Assembly: GCA_043740085.1 (NCBI GenBank)
Contig: JAYUCY010000124.1
Coordinates: forward strand, 1-37,422
DNA length: 37,422 nt
Direction of reading: 5' to 3'
From: UBA668 sp043740085
GTDB lineage: Bacteria > Actinomycetota > Acidimicrobiia > Acidimicrobiales > Ilumatobacteraceae
The position numbers were made by a program, and so were the translations under genes. Below, piece by piece: positions 6,516 through 15,311 of this stretch. The notes under the pieces are model-generated. The model did no database searches. It was not told where the DNA came from and saw only the letters and a list, made by a program, of their open reading frames with translations. Numbering within the stretch: position 1 is the first letter of the stretch; every line of letters begins with the position of its first letter.

Positions 6516-8537
6516 TTAGGCCAGTTCGGTGAGCAGGAAGGTCAGATTGCGCGCTTCGTCGCGCCACGTCTCGTAGCGGCCGCTGGGGCCGCCATGCCCG
6601 GCGCCCATCTCGCAGCGCATGATGAGGGTGGCGTCGTTGGTGCACACCTCGCGCAGCTTGGCAATCCACTTCGCGGGTTCGTGGTAGCTGACTCGCGGGT
6701 CGTTGAGCCCGGCGGTGACGTAGATCGCCGGATAGTCGGCCGCGACGGTGTGGTCGTAGGGCGAGTAGCTCAGCATGTAGCCGGCCATCGGCTCGGAGCG
6801 TGGGTCGCCCCACTCCTCCCACTCGGTGATGGTCAGTGGCAGCGATGGGTCGGCCATGGTGGTGACGACGTCGATGAACGGAACTTCGGCGACGGCGGCG
6901 CGGAACAGGTCCGGGCGCATCGTGATGCACGCACCAACCAACAGGCCACCGGCGCTGCCACCGCGCAGCGCAACCTTGCGTGGGTGCGCCCACCCCGCAT
7001 CGACGAGGTGCTCGACGCTGGCGATGGTGTCGATAAAGGTGTTGCGCTTGTGCTCCAGCTTGCCCTGCAGGTACCACTCGCGGCCCAGCTCGCCGCCCCC
7101 GCGGGGATGGACCAACGCCCACACCGCGCCACGATCCAGCAGCGAGAGCCTGGCCACGCTGAACCACGGCGGCATTGACGACTCGTAGCTGCCATAGCCG
7201 TACACGCACATCGGCGCGGTGCCGTCGGGCGCAGTGCCGCGGCGGTACACGATGTCGACAGGCACCTGGGTGCCGTCGGGTGCTGTGGCCCACAGACGTT
7301 CGCTGGCGTACGCGTCGAGGTCGACTGCGGGCACAGGGATTTGCTTCAGCACGGTGCGCTCGCCAGTTCGAACGTTCTCCTCGAATACCGTCACCGGCCG
7401 CGTCAGCGACTGCACCACGTAGCGCACAGTGTCGGTGCGCCACTCCGGGTTGGCTTCCATCTCTAGGTCGTGCGGCTCGTCGGCGCCGTGCACCGCTCGC
7501 TCGCTGCCATCACGAAAGAGCACACGAATGCGCGGCTGCGCGTTGGACCATTCGTGCACGACGAGGTGGTCGGCGAAAGCCTCGACGGAGGTGATCCGCC
7601 GACCGGGCTCGTGTGCAACCAGTTCCGTCCACTCGCCCGGCTGGTCCAGCGGCGCGGTCATGACCCGGAAGTCGGTGGCGTCTTCGTTGGTGAGCACCAC
7701 CCACTGATCGCCCCAGTGGTCGAGGCCGTACTCCACATGGGCAGCACGCGCCCGAACCATTTTCGCGGCGGCGGTGGGGTCGGTGGCGGCGATCAGGTGA
7801 ACTTCGGAGCTGACCTTGCTGGCTGTCTCGATGACGATCCACTCGCCGCTGCGGCTGAGGTCGACGTACACGTAGAAGCGCTCGTCGGTTTCCTCGAACA
7901 TCAGCGCGTCGGCGGCCTGTTCGGTGCCGAGTTCGTGACGCCACACGCGGTATGGGCGCATCTGCTCGTCGGCGGTGACGTAGAAAAGCGTGCTGCCATT
8001 GGCCGCCCACGCTGTGCCACCCCAGGTGGTGCCGGTGAGGTGCTCGGGCCGGTCAATGCCGGTGGCCAGGTCGCGCAGGTGCATCGTGTACTGCTCGCTG
8101 CCGTCCGTGTCGCTGCTCCACGCGAGCAGGCTGTGCTGTGGGTTGACGTCGAACGCGTTCACCGAGAAGTACTCGTGGCCGGCCGCTTCAGCGTTCTCAT
8201 CCAGCAACACGTGCTCGGTGGCCCGCTGGGCGCTACGGCCGCGACAGTGAATGGCGTAGCTGGCGCCTTCCTCCGTGCGAGTCACGTACCACCAGTCGTC
8301 CTTGCGCACGGGGGCCGACAGGTCGGTTTCCTGCACGCGGGCTTTGATCTCACTGAAGATGGTGTCGATCAGCGCCGTGTGTTGCGCGAACCAGCCGTCC
8401 GAGTACGCGTTCTCCGCCTCGAGGTACGGCATGGTGTCTGGGTCGTTGCGGTCACGCAGCCACGCCCACGGGTCGGTGGCCGGCCCCGTTGGTCGTTGCC
8501 ACACATGCTCCACTTGCTTCGCGATTGGGGCTTGCAC
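6516..8537 (-). CDS. S9A family prolyl oligopeptidase / oligopeptidase B-like
   Basis: From GTG 8537 the protein has 673 residues, normal for the S9A family. It opens with the family's DPWAWLRD-type motif, followed by a beta-propeller region (about 70-400). The C-terminal alpha/beta-hydrolase domain has catalytic Ser528 in G-G-S-A-G-G, Asp613 in GLNDPRVSY and His648 in GAGHGG. It should cleave oligopeptides in the cytoplasm, with a basic-residue or proline preference that cannot be decided here. The frame is open up to 8735, but that extension runs into the divergent ferredoxin gene and shows no family similarity. GTG 8570 is another possible start. There is no signal peptide with the chosen start. 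It is convergent with the MauE-like gene. Confidence 0.88.
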   Translation of the reverse strand: MQAPIAKQVEHVWQRPTGPATDPWAWLRDRNDPDTMPYLEAENAYSDGWFAQHTALIDTIFSEIKARVQETDLSAPVRKDDWWYVTRTEEGASYAIHCRGRSAQRATEHVLLDENAEAAGHEYFSVNAFDVNPQHSLLAWSSDTDGSEQYTMHLRDLATGIDRPEHLTGTTWGGTAWAANGSTLFYVTADEQMRPYRVWRHELGTEQAADALMFEETDERFYVYVDLSRSGEWIVIETASKVSSEVHLIAATDPTAAAKMVRARAAHVEYGLDHWGDQWVVLTNEDATDFRVMTAPLDQPGEWTELVAHEPGRRITSVEAFADHLVVHEWSNAQPRIRVLFRDGSERAVHGADEPHDLEMEANPEWRTDTVRYVVQSLTRPVTVFEENVRTGERTVLKQIPVPAVDLDAYASERLWATAPDGTQVPVDIVYRRGTAPDGTAPMCVYGYGSYESSMPPWFSVARLSLLDRGAVWALVHPRGGGELGREWYLQGKLEHKRNTFIDTIASVEHLVDAGWAHPRKVALRGGSAGGLLVGACITMRPDLFRAAVAEVPFIDVVTTMADPSLPLTITEWEEWGDPRSEPMAGYMLSYSPYDHTVAADYPAIYVTAGLNDPRVSYHEPAKWIAKLREVCTNDATLIMRCEMGAGHGGPSGRYETWRDEARNLTFLLTELA

Positions 8538-8615
8538 GTCGGCCAGGCTAGGGCCGCAGACTGCTATCACGACAAGGACTTTGGGCACGACACAGCGTGC
8601 TTCGTGTTGCGCCGG

Positions 8616-8621
8616 TAGCGT
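8616..8621 (+). promoter_or_regulatory. -10 box of the ferredoxin gene
   Basis: TAGCGT ends 8 nt before ATG 8630, matching the TAnnnT plus short-gap pattern seen before many genes in this window. No clear -35 is visible. Confidence 0.35.
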
Positions 8622-8629
8622 CAGATCAC

Positions 8630-8896
8630 ATGCGGGTGTGGATCGATCAGGACCTCTGCACCGGCGATGGCCTGTGCATCGACCATTGCCCCGATGTGTT
8701 CGTGCAACTGGAAGACGGCATTGCGTATGTCGCACAGGACGGCTGGCCGCTCAACGATCCGGGCGGTTCCAACAGCCTTGCATCGGTCGATGAACGTGCG
8801 CAGCAGAGCGTGATCAATGCCGCGATCGCCTGCCCCGGCGAGTGCATCTTCATCGAACTAGAACCCCAACGCGAACGCGCCGTCCTCGCCCGCTGA
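8630..8896 (+). CDS. Small single-cluster ferredoxin
   Basis: The 88-residue protein has ligands C10-x2-D13-x2-C16-x3-C20-P and a remote C68-P. This is the layout of actinobacterial single-cluster ferredoxins in which the second cysteine is replaced. Asp13 at that place recalls the Asp-ligated cluster of Pyrococcus ferredoxin, so the cluster may be [3Fe-4S] or an Asp-ligated [4Fe-4S]. It is a soluble electron carrier; such proteins often serve cytochromes P450, but no P450 is in the window. ATG 8630 is preceded by a -10-like box. Its 3' end overlaps the convergent peptidase gene by 39 bp. Confidence 0.85.
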   Translation: MRVWIDQDLCTGDGLCIDHCPDVFVQLEDGIAYVAQDGWPLNDPGGSNSLASVDERAQQSVINAAIACPGECIFIELEPQRERAVLAR

Positions 8897-10996
8897 GTTG
8901 TCCGCCCCACTGTTGCTCCCCAGGCTCTGTTCACCAGCTGCCTCCACTGGCTGGGCGTCGGCGTCGAGCAGGTCCTCGGTGTCGCCGGCGACTCCCTCGC
9001 TCTCCTTCATTGACCCGGCGCGCTTGCGGCGCGCGCGGCGTCGCAGCAGCACGTTCAGCAGAGTGACGAGGAGCAGCAAGAGCAACACGCCGCCACCGAC
9101 CAACAGCGAACGCTTCTTGCCGACTTCGGGCGCCGTGTCAACGGTGTCGATGACCTCCTGCGCTTTCGCGCGGGCGACGTCGTGGTTGCCCTTGGCGAGC
9201 GCGGTCTTTGCGTCGTCGAGCAGTGCCGGCAGATTGGTTCCGAGTAGACCGACCTTTTCGAACAGCCCGTCGTTCGCGGCGTCGGCTGCGACCGCTGCGA
9301 GCACGCCATCGGCTGTGTCGATTTGTTGTTGCACCGCTGCCGTCGCGTCATCGAGATTCTTCGCCGAGGCTTCGTACGTCGCCTCCAGATCAGCGGGGTA
9401 TGACGATGCCAGCTCAGCGGTCTTCGCATCGAGTTCATCGCGCAGCACCAACACGTCGTGAGACTCGTCGATTGCCGTCTGCGCAGCCGTGAACGACCAG
9501 GCTGACATCTTCGCCCGCACGAGATATGGGGGTGCCCAGCTGCCGCCATCGTTGATCAGTTGCTGATACGCCGTGCGGGCTCCGGTGCGCTCGTCCAACA
9601 GCTTGCTCTGCGTCGAGGTCACCACGTACTGCTTGACCAACTCGTCGGCGCCGGTCGCGCCACCGACCTCGTCGACCAGGTCGAGGAATCGACGCCAGTC
9701 CGTGACCTGATCGAAGGGCTCGGGAGAAGCTTCGCCGCGATAGGCAATCGTGCGGTCCGACACGGCAGCCAAGACCTCGCGCATCTTGTCGTCGCCGACC
9801 TCGTCGACAATCTGCTGCACAACGGAGAACGACGCGTTGTAACCGAAGTTTTCCACGTCGTCGGCACCGTCGGTGAAGTTGGGGTCGCCCCAGTCGTTGA
9901 GTGTGACCTTGCCGGCGTCGGTGCTGCCGATCGCTATTGGCGTCAGTGCCTGGCCACCCATCTCGGTGACCGCCTTGTTGGAGTACACCTGCGCGAAGCC
10001 TTCGCTGAGCCAGCGATCGGCAAACCAGTTGTCGTTGAACCATGCGTGCGACAGCTCGTGCAGTACCACCTCCTGGTCCAGGTCTTCACCAATCTCAATT
10101 TCGTTGTCGCTGGCGCTGAACCAGCCGGCGTACCCGTACAGATATGGCGTGTAGGCCTCGCGTACCTCGACCGTCTCATCGATCGGCCACGGCTGCCCCA
10201 CCAAGGTGCTCAGCACCGGCACTCCATCGTCAATTTGGGTGGTGACGAATGCCTGCCATTCGGTGTCACCTGGCCACGAGCGCAGGTTGAACCGGTCGCC
10301 GGCGGGCGTGGACACGTCCGTAGCTGTCAGTCCGCCGTCGTTGCGCGCAGAGACGAAGATGTCGAACTCGTTGGGGTTCGCAATGTCGGTCGCCGTGTAG
10401 ACGGTGTTGCCCTTCTCCTCCGTGACGGCAGCGTCGTCGCCGAACGTGTCGACCACGAAACCGGGTGGCACCACGACGCGCACAGTGACCTTGCCATCGT
10501 CACCAATCCCAAACGCGTCGAACGCGGCGTAGGCCGCATTAACCCGCGACGGGTTCTCCGAGCGCGGCGGCAGGCCGGTGATGTCGTAGGCGACATTGAC
10601 CTGCGTGCTCTGTTCGTAAAAGAGGTTCTCGGCGAGATCGATGTCGTAGAAGTAGAAGCTGGAGTTGCCGTCGATCAGTCGAGTGGTCAGTCCCAGCGGG
10701 TGGCCGCTGGTGTTGGTGGCCACCTGGTTGACGGCCCCGACGGGTACGGGCAGCGAGAAGCCGGTGAAATAGCGCCGGTTGATGTAGTTGCCATCACGCT
10801 TGTCGGGGATGGTGTTGGTGAGCGAGACCTCCGCCAGCACATGCACGACCCCCGAGATGGCGTCGACGGTGTATGTGGTGCTGCTGCGATACGACAAGCC
10901 GTCGCTCGCGCTGGCCTGCGGTGCGGCCGCGCAGAGCAGCAGCATGGGGAGCGCTACGAAGAACGCGAGCAGGAGAGAGCGCAGCCGCCGAGCCAT
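8858..10996 (-). CDS. Membrane-anchored extracytoplasmic gluzincin-type zinc peptidase
   Basis: The 712-residue protein has a signal peptide (residues 1-30, ending PQASA). A large extracytoplasmic region carries H313-E-L-S-H317 and E332 in SEGFAQVY, the HExxH...E zinc site of gluzincins. The spacing is H-x14-E rather than the x18 of M1 aminopeptidases. After an alpha-helical stretch there is one transmembrane segment (about 640-660, poly-Leu) and a basic stop-transfer sequence, then an acidic cytoplasmic tail. Topology is therefore N-out, C-in. It is divergent from an HxlR regulator gene with a palindrome between them. TAGGCT (11008-11003) ends 6 nt before the ATG, suggesting a leaderless mRNA. 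Substrate unknown; remodelling of surface proteins is a guess. Confidence 0.8.
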   Translation of the reverse strand: MARRLRSLLLAFFVALPMLLLCAAAPQASASDGLSYRSSTTYTVDAISGVVHVLAEVSLTNTIPDKRDGNYINRRYFTGFSLPVPVGAVNQVATNTSGHPLGLTTRLIDGNSSFYFYDIDLAENLFYEQSTQVNVAYDITGLPPRSENPSRVNAAYAAFDAFGIGDDGKVTVRVVVPPGFVVDTFGDDAAVTEEKGNTVYTATDIANPNEFDIFVSARNDGGLTATDVSTPAGDRFNLRSWPGDTEWQAFVTTQIDDGVPVLSTLVGQPWPIDETVEVREAYTPYLYGYAGWFSASDNEIEIGEDLDQEVVLHELSHAWFNDNWFADRWLSEGFAQVYSNKAVTEMGGQALTPIAIGSTDAGKVTLNDWGDPNFTDGADDVENFGYNASFSVVQQIVDEVGDDKMREVLAAVSDRTIAYRGEASPEPFDQVTDWRRFLDLVDEVGGATGADELVKQYVVTSTQSKLLDERTGARTAYQQLINDGGSWAPPYLVRAKMSAWSFTAAQTAIDESHDVLVLRDELDAKTAELASSYPADLEATYEASAKNLDDATAAVQQQIDTADGVLAAVAADAANDGLFEKVGLLGTNLPALLDDAKTALAKGNHDVARAKAQEVIDTVDTAPEVGKKRSLLVGGGVLLLLLLVTLLNVLLRRRARRKRAGSMKESEGVAGDTEDLLDADAQPVEAAGEQSLGSNSGADNSAGEDGAFALGF

Positions 10997-11002
10997 CTGT
11001 CG

Positions 11003-11008
11003 AGCCTA
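11003..11008 (-). promoter_or_regulatory. -10 box of the zinc peptidase gene
   Basis: TAGGCT on the minus strand is followed by 6 nt and then ATG 10996. It directly abuts the palindrome at 11008-11021. Confidence 0.4.
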
Positions 11009-11021
11009 TGCAAGGTTGCAT
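11008..11021. promoter_or_regulatory. Palindromic candidate operator between peptidase and HxlR genes
   Basis: ATGCAA-GG-TTGCAT is a perfect 6-2-6 inverted repeat. Its right half, extended to GTTGCATGGCG (11015-11025), recurs at 11043-11053, just before the HxlR -10 box. The site touches the peptidase -10 box and lies upstream of the HxlR promoter, so it could control both divergent genes. Confidence 0.5.
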
Positions 11022-11057
11022 GGCGATGGGGACTCTCGGTGCGTTGCATGGCGCGAC

Positions 11058-11063
11058 TAGCCT
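11058..11063 (+). promoter_or_regulatory. -10 box of the HxlR gene
   Basis: TAGCCT is followed by 6 nt and the GTG start at 11070, consistent with a leaderless transcript. Confidence 0.4.
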
Positions 11064-11069
11064 GGCAGA

Positions 11070-11537
11070 GTGAAGCGCAGCAGTGTCAGCCATATGAATT
11101 GCTCGGTGGCTCGCACCCTCGACATCGTCGGTGAGTGGTGGACGCTGCTGATCATTCGCAACATCATGCTGGGTCAGCACCGGTTCGAAGCCATTCAGGC
11201 CGATCTCGGTATTGCCCGCAACATTCTCAGCGACCGGCTCAACACGCTGGTTACGCACGACGTGGTGGCGAAGGTGAAGTATCACGAGCACCCAGAGCGC
11301 TACGAGTATCACCTGACGGAGAAGGGTGCCGACCTGTTCCCCGTGATTGCGGCCCTGATGGCGTGGGGCGACACGTGGTCGGCTCCCGATGGGCCACCGC
11401 TGGTGATGCGCCATACGTGCGACGGTCGCGGTGAGCCGCAGACGGTCTGCACCGCGTGCGGCGAGCCGATGGATCTTGCGCACGTGCGGGCCAACGCGGG
11501 CCCTGGTCTGCGACCAACGCCGGTGCCCGCTGACTGA
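11070..11537 (+). CDS. HxlR-family winged-helix transcriptional regulator
   Basis: The 155-residue protein begins with the family hallmark N-C11-S-V-A-R-T-L-D-I-V-G-E-W-W-T-L-L-I. It continues through the winged helix (about 20-90: RFEAIQADLGIARNILSDRL, then YEYHLTEKGADL). Cys11 is the conserved position used for redox or electrophile sensing in several HxlR proteins. An extra C-terminal part has H115-x-C117 and C127-x2-C130, which may be a small zinc site. It is divergent from the zinc peptidase gene, with a palindrome in the shared control region, and precedes sufB by 253 bp on the same strand. Its own promoter lacks the SUF palindrome, so I do not take it as the SUF regulator by position alone. 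Confidence 0.85.
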   Translation: MKRSSVSHMNCSVARTLDIVGEWWTLLIIRNIMLGQHRFEAIQADLGIARNILSDRLNTLVTHDVVAKVKYHEHPERYEYHLTEKGADLFPVIAALMAWGDTWSAPDGPPLVMRHTCDGRGEPQTVCTACGEPMDLAHVRANAGPGLRPTPVPAD

Positions 11538-11549
11538 CGCGCCGCTGAG

Positions 11550-11566
11550 CGTTGCGTGATGCAACG
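11550..11566 (+). terminator. Short inverted repeat after the HxlR gene
   Basis: CGTTGC-GTGAT-GCAACG forms a 6-bp stem with a 5-nt loop 12 bp after the HxlR stop. There is no U tract, so it is a weak terminator candidate; the TTGC/GCAA halves also resemble, in inverse order, the operator upstream of the gene. The rest of 11567-11740 shows no convincing gene. Confidence 0.3.
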
Positions 11567-11740
11567 GATATGGATGTGTGGCGGCGGCATTCGCACCGGC
11601 GTCGTCCCCAACGAACTGACCAGCAGCGCCGACGCGACTGGATCGTCGGCAGCCCATGGCACAAGAGCGTCCCCGCCCGCCAAGAACCGGTCGGCTGAGG
11701 AATTCGCGACGGTCGAACAGGGTGGGCATCCGGGCCAGGA

Positions 11741-11766
11741 ATTGTTACTATGGCGGTAGTGCTAAT
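11741..11766 (+). promoter_or_regulatory. SUF palindrome 1 and promoter of sufB
   Basis: The site reads ATT-GT-TACTA-TGGCGG-TAGTG-CT-AAT, an inverted repeat centred on a 6-bp spacer. The same layout occurs before sufD (15280-15305) and before the second sufC (21937-21912); aligned in gene direction with the latter, about 22 of 31 positions agree. TACTAT (11746-11751) inside it is a good -10 box, so a bound regulator would block polymerase. The leader would be about 30 nt. Confidence 0.6.
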
Positions 11767-11790
11767 TCCCTCCACTGATCGGAACATGCC

Positions 11791-13194
<1,404 letters not shown>

Positions 13195-13203
13195 CCTCAG
13201 CCC

Positions 13204-13246
13204 TCAGCGCCATCACGGGTTGTACGTCAACTCCGTCGGGCGCTGA
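13204..13246. terminator. Bidirectional terminator hairpin between sufB and sdaA
   Basis: TCAGCGCC (13204-13211) pairs with GGCGCTGA (13239-13246). Inside, ACGG/CCGT and GTTG/CAAC pair around a TACGT loop, giving a long stem with small bulges. It lies in the 106-bp gap between convergent genes. No U tract follows. Confidence 0.5.
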
Positions 13247-13300
13247 TCAGGGGCTGTGAGTCCGCGGCTTTGACACACACCGGGTTCCGGCCGCACACCC

Positions 13301-14710
13301 TCAGCACTCGACGAAGTTGACCGCCACCGGTGCGTGTGGCTTGCGGCCCAGGAACGTGATCGCGAGTCCGCCGCGCGCGGTCTCCTTGTACTTCTCGTGC
13401 ATGTCGCGGCCGGTATCGCGCATGGTCGCAATCGCCTGATCCAGCGAGACCAGGTGCGTGCCGTCGCCGTGTAACGCGAGGCGGGCAGCATTGATGGCCT
13501 TCATCGAAGCCATCGCGTTGCGTTCGATGCACGGCACCTGCACTAGGCCGCCAATTGGGTCGCACGTCAGCCCCAGGTTGTGTTCAAGCGCGATCTCGGC
13601 GGCGTTTTCCACCTGCTCGGGCGTGCCGCCCATCACGTGTGCCAGTCCGGCTGCGGCCATTGCGCAGGCAGAGCCGACCTCGCCCTGGCAGCCGACCTCG
13701 GCACCCGAAATGGAGGCGTTCATCTTGAACAGCGCGCCGATGGCGCCGGCGGTCAGCAGGAACTCGACGACACCGTCGTCGTCGGCCCCTGACACAAACT
13801 TGGCGTAGTAGTGCAGCACCGCGGGCACGATGCCGGCCGCACCGTTGGTCGGGGCAGTGACCACGCGCCCGCCGGCTGCGTTCTCCTCGTTGACCGCGAG
13901 AGCGAACAGGTTGACCCAATCAAGTGTGGCGAGCGGGTCGATGTTGCCGTCTTCGGTCATGAGTGTGCGATGCAGTGCAGCAGCTCGGCGCTGCACGTGA
14001 AGCCCACCGGGCAACTCGCCTTCATTTCGGCAACCGCGGGCGACGCAGTCGCGCATGGCCTGCCAGATCTCCAGCAGCTCAGCGCGAATCTCCGCCGTCG
14101 TCCGCTGTGCGTGCTCGTTGGCCATCTTGATGTCGCTGATTGATGACCCGTTGGCAGCGCACATCCTCAACAATTCGTCGGCCGAACCGTACGGGTAGGG
14201 GACGGACGATTGCGATGCGGTGATTGGTGTATCGACCTCAGCGTCGTCCACGACGAAGCCCCCGCCGATCGAGTAGTAGCGATGACTGAGCAGTAGCGCG
14301 CCGTTGACATCGAACGCTTCGAACATCATCCCGTTGGGGTGGCCGGGCAGCGACTCGTCGGCATGCATCACCACGTCGGTGTCGACGTCGAATGGAATCG
14401 CTGCTGCGCCCAACAGGCGCAGCGTGCGGTCAGCGGTGATGCCGGCGAGCAGGCCAGGAATGTCGTCCGGGTCGATGGTCTGCGGCTCGGCGCCGCTGAG
14501 GCCAAGCAGCACGGCCGAGACGGTGCCATGGCCGACGCCGGTTGCCGCCAGCGAGCCGTACAGGTGGGTGCGCAGAGTGCCGACGAAGGAGAGGCCCTGC
14601 TCCGCGCTCAGTCGTTCGAGAAACCGCCGTGCTGCTCGCATCGGCCCGACGGTGTGCGAGCTGGACGGGCCGATTCCGATGCGGAACAGTTCGAAGACAC
14701 TGATGGTCAT
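13301..14710 (-). CDS. sdaA: L-serine ammonia-lyase, iron-sulfur dependent, single chain
   Basis: The 469-residue protein opens with SVFELFRIGIGPSSSHTVGPM, the start of the beta domain of Fe-S L-serine dehydratases. It continues into the alpha domain with Cys in EVGCQGEVGSACAM and TCDPIGGLVQVPCIERN, the [4Fe-4S] ligands of the family. It converts L-serine to pyruvate and ammonia. The open frame extends upstream to 15238, but that part overlaps another gene and lacks family similarity; ATG 14710 gives the canonical start. It lies inside the SUF region between sufB and sufD, on the opposite strand, and is itself a client of cluster assembly. No SUF palindrome precedes it. Confidence 0.93.
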   Translation of the reverse strand: MTISVFELFRIGIGPSSSHTVGPMRAARRFLERLSAEQGLSFVGTLRTHLYGSLAATGVGHGTVSAVLLGLSGAEPQTIDPDDIPGLLAGITADRTLRLLGAAAIPFDVDTDVVMHADESLPGHPNGMMFEAFDVNGALLLSHRYYSIGGGFVVDDAEVDTPITASQSSVPYPYGSADELLRMCAANGSSISDIKMANEHAQRTTAEIRAELLEIWQAMRDCVARGCRNEGELPGGLHVQRRAAALHRTLMTEDGNIDPLATLDWVNLFALAVNEENAAGGRVVTAPTNGAAGIVPAVLHYYAKFVSGADDDGVVEFLLTAGAIGALFKMNASISGAEVGCQGEVGSACAMAAAGLAHVMGGTPEQVENAAEIALEHNLGLTCDPIGGLVQVPCIERNAMASMKAINAARLALHGDGTHLVSLDQAIATMRDTGRDMHEKYKETARGGLAITFLGRKPHAPVAVNFVEC

Positions 14711-14770
14711 GGTCGTGAAGCCTTCGGTCGCATTGTTCGATCCTGGCAGACCACGACCCTCCCTTGCTGC

Positions 14771-14776
14771 CAGAAT
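14771..14776 (+). promoter_or_regulatory. -10-like box of the Cys-rich small gene
   Basis: CAGAAT ends 6 nt before ATG 14783. It matches five of six positions of TANAAT and the spacing of the other leaderless-type promoters here. Confidence 0.3.
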
Positions 14777-14782
14777 GTCGCC

Positions 14783-15133
14783 ATGCCCATGCGACAGGAG
14801 TGCAGGAACTTCGAAAGCCGCACCTACCCGAACGGTGAGACGGTTCGAAAGTGCAATCTCGACCTGGCGCCCGAGGCCCCGTGGCGCTGCCCGGCCGACT
14901 GCGGCAAGTTCGAGCCGCGGATGGATGCCGGCTGGACGTATGGCTCGATGGTGTCGCCAAAGTCGCCAGAGGAGCCGCCGGGTTTGGACGATGGCAGCGC
15001 CGCGGCTCTGCTGGAGGAGGCGGAGGACTACCTGAACTCGGTAGGACCTCAGGTGGTGGCAGACGTGCAGGCCATGCGCGAGGCGCAGCAACAGCAGGGC
15101 TGGAAGCGCTTTCTGCGCCGTCGCAAACCCTAA
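14783..15133 (+). CDS. Cys-rich conserved hypothetical protein
   Basis: The 116-residue protein has an N-terminal block with four cysteines (C7, C24, C36 and C40) in the pattern ECRNFESRTYPNGE, VRKCNLDLAPEAPWRCPADC, then GKFEPR. The tail is acidic to basic and ends in RRRK. The cysteine pattern suggests a zinc or Fe-S site. I know similar short proteins from actinobacteria but no function. The middle part holds an acidic helix (ALLEEAEDYLNSVG) and a Gln-rich stretch. It is divergent from sdaA (72 bp between starts) and lies 178 bp before sufD, separated by a strong palindrome. A link with Fe-S metabolism is suggested by position only. Confidence 0.7.
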   Translation: MPMRQECRNFESRTYPNGETVRKCNLDLAPEAPWRCPADCGKFEPRMDAGWTYGSMVSPKSPEEPPGLDDGSAAALLEEAEDYLNSVGPQVVADVQAMREAQQQQGWKRFLRRRKP

Positions 15134-15174
15134 CGGCACAGTTGGCTGCCACTGGTTGGTCCCGGGTCTCGGCA

Positions 15175-15218
15175 TCCGAGTGCTCACTCCCACCCCGGGG
15201 TGCGAGTGAGCACTCGGA
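15175..15218. repeat. 44-bp near-perfect palindrome upstream of sufD
   Basis: The arms TCCGAGTGCTCACTC (15175-15189) and GAGTGAGCACTCGGA (15204-15218) pair perfectly over 15 bp. After one C/C mismatch, CACCCC/GGGGTG pairs for 6 more bp with no loop. As DNA it could form a cruciform; as RNA it would be a very stable hairpin and may end transcription from the Cys-rich gene before sufD. It lacks a U tract. Confidence 0.8.
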
Positions 15219-15225
15219 CGGACTC

Positions 15226-15265
15226 GTGGCACTCGCACTGGCGGTGTGGCACTCGCACTGGCGGT
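15226..15265. repeat. Perfect 20-bp tandem duplication upstream of sufD
   Basis: GTGGCACTCGCACTGGCGGT occurs at 15226-15245 and again at 15246-15265. Its first 12 bases, GTGGCACTCGCA, also occur at 7-18 in the intergenic DNA at the window start, suggesting a recurring intergenic motif. Confidence 0.8.
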
Positions 15266-15279
15266 GGCGGGGCGTGGGG

Positions 15280-15305
15280 ATTAGTACTACGTGCGTAGTA
15301 GAATT
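15280..15305 (+). promoter_or_regulatory. SUF palindrome 2 and leaderless promoter of sufD
   Basis: The site reads ATT-AG-TACTA-CGTGCG-TAGTA-GA-ATT. The core TACTACG-TG-CGTAGTA is a perfect inverted repeat. TAGAAT (15299-15304), an excellent -10 box, overlaps its right arm and ends 7 nt before GTG 15312, so transcription should start at the GTG. A bound regulator would cover the -10 box. Confidence 0.65.
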
Positions 15306-15311
15306 TAAGGC

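Noticed and set aside
8538..8735. N-terminal extension of the prolyl oligopeptidase
   Set aside because: It covers the divergent ferredoxin gene, is Arg/Cys-rich, and precedes the normal family N terminus.
9560..11134. Long plus-strand frame opposite the zinc peptidase
   Set aside because: It is a mirror frame caused by high GC at third positions, with no domain, while the minus-strand protein has a signal peptide and zinc motif.
11070..11537. HxlR protein as the regulator of the SUF palindromes
   Set aside because: Its own control region carries a different palindrome and none of the SUF type, so proximity to sufB alone is not enough.
11556..11759. Small plus-strand frame between the HxlR gene and sufB
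   Set aside because: No ribosome-binding site, no recognisable sequence, and it runs through the sufB promoter palindrome.
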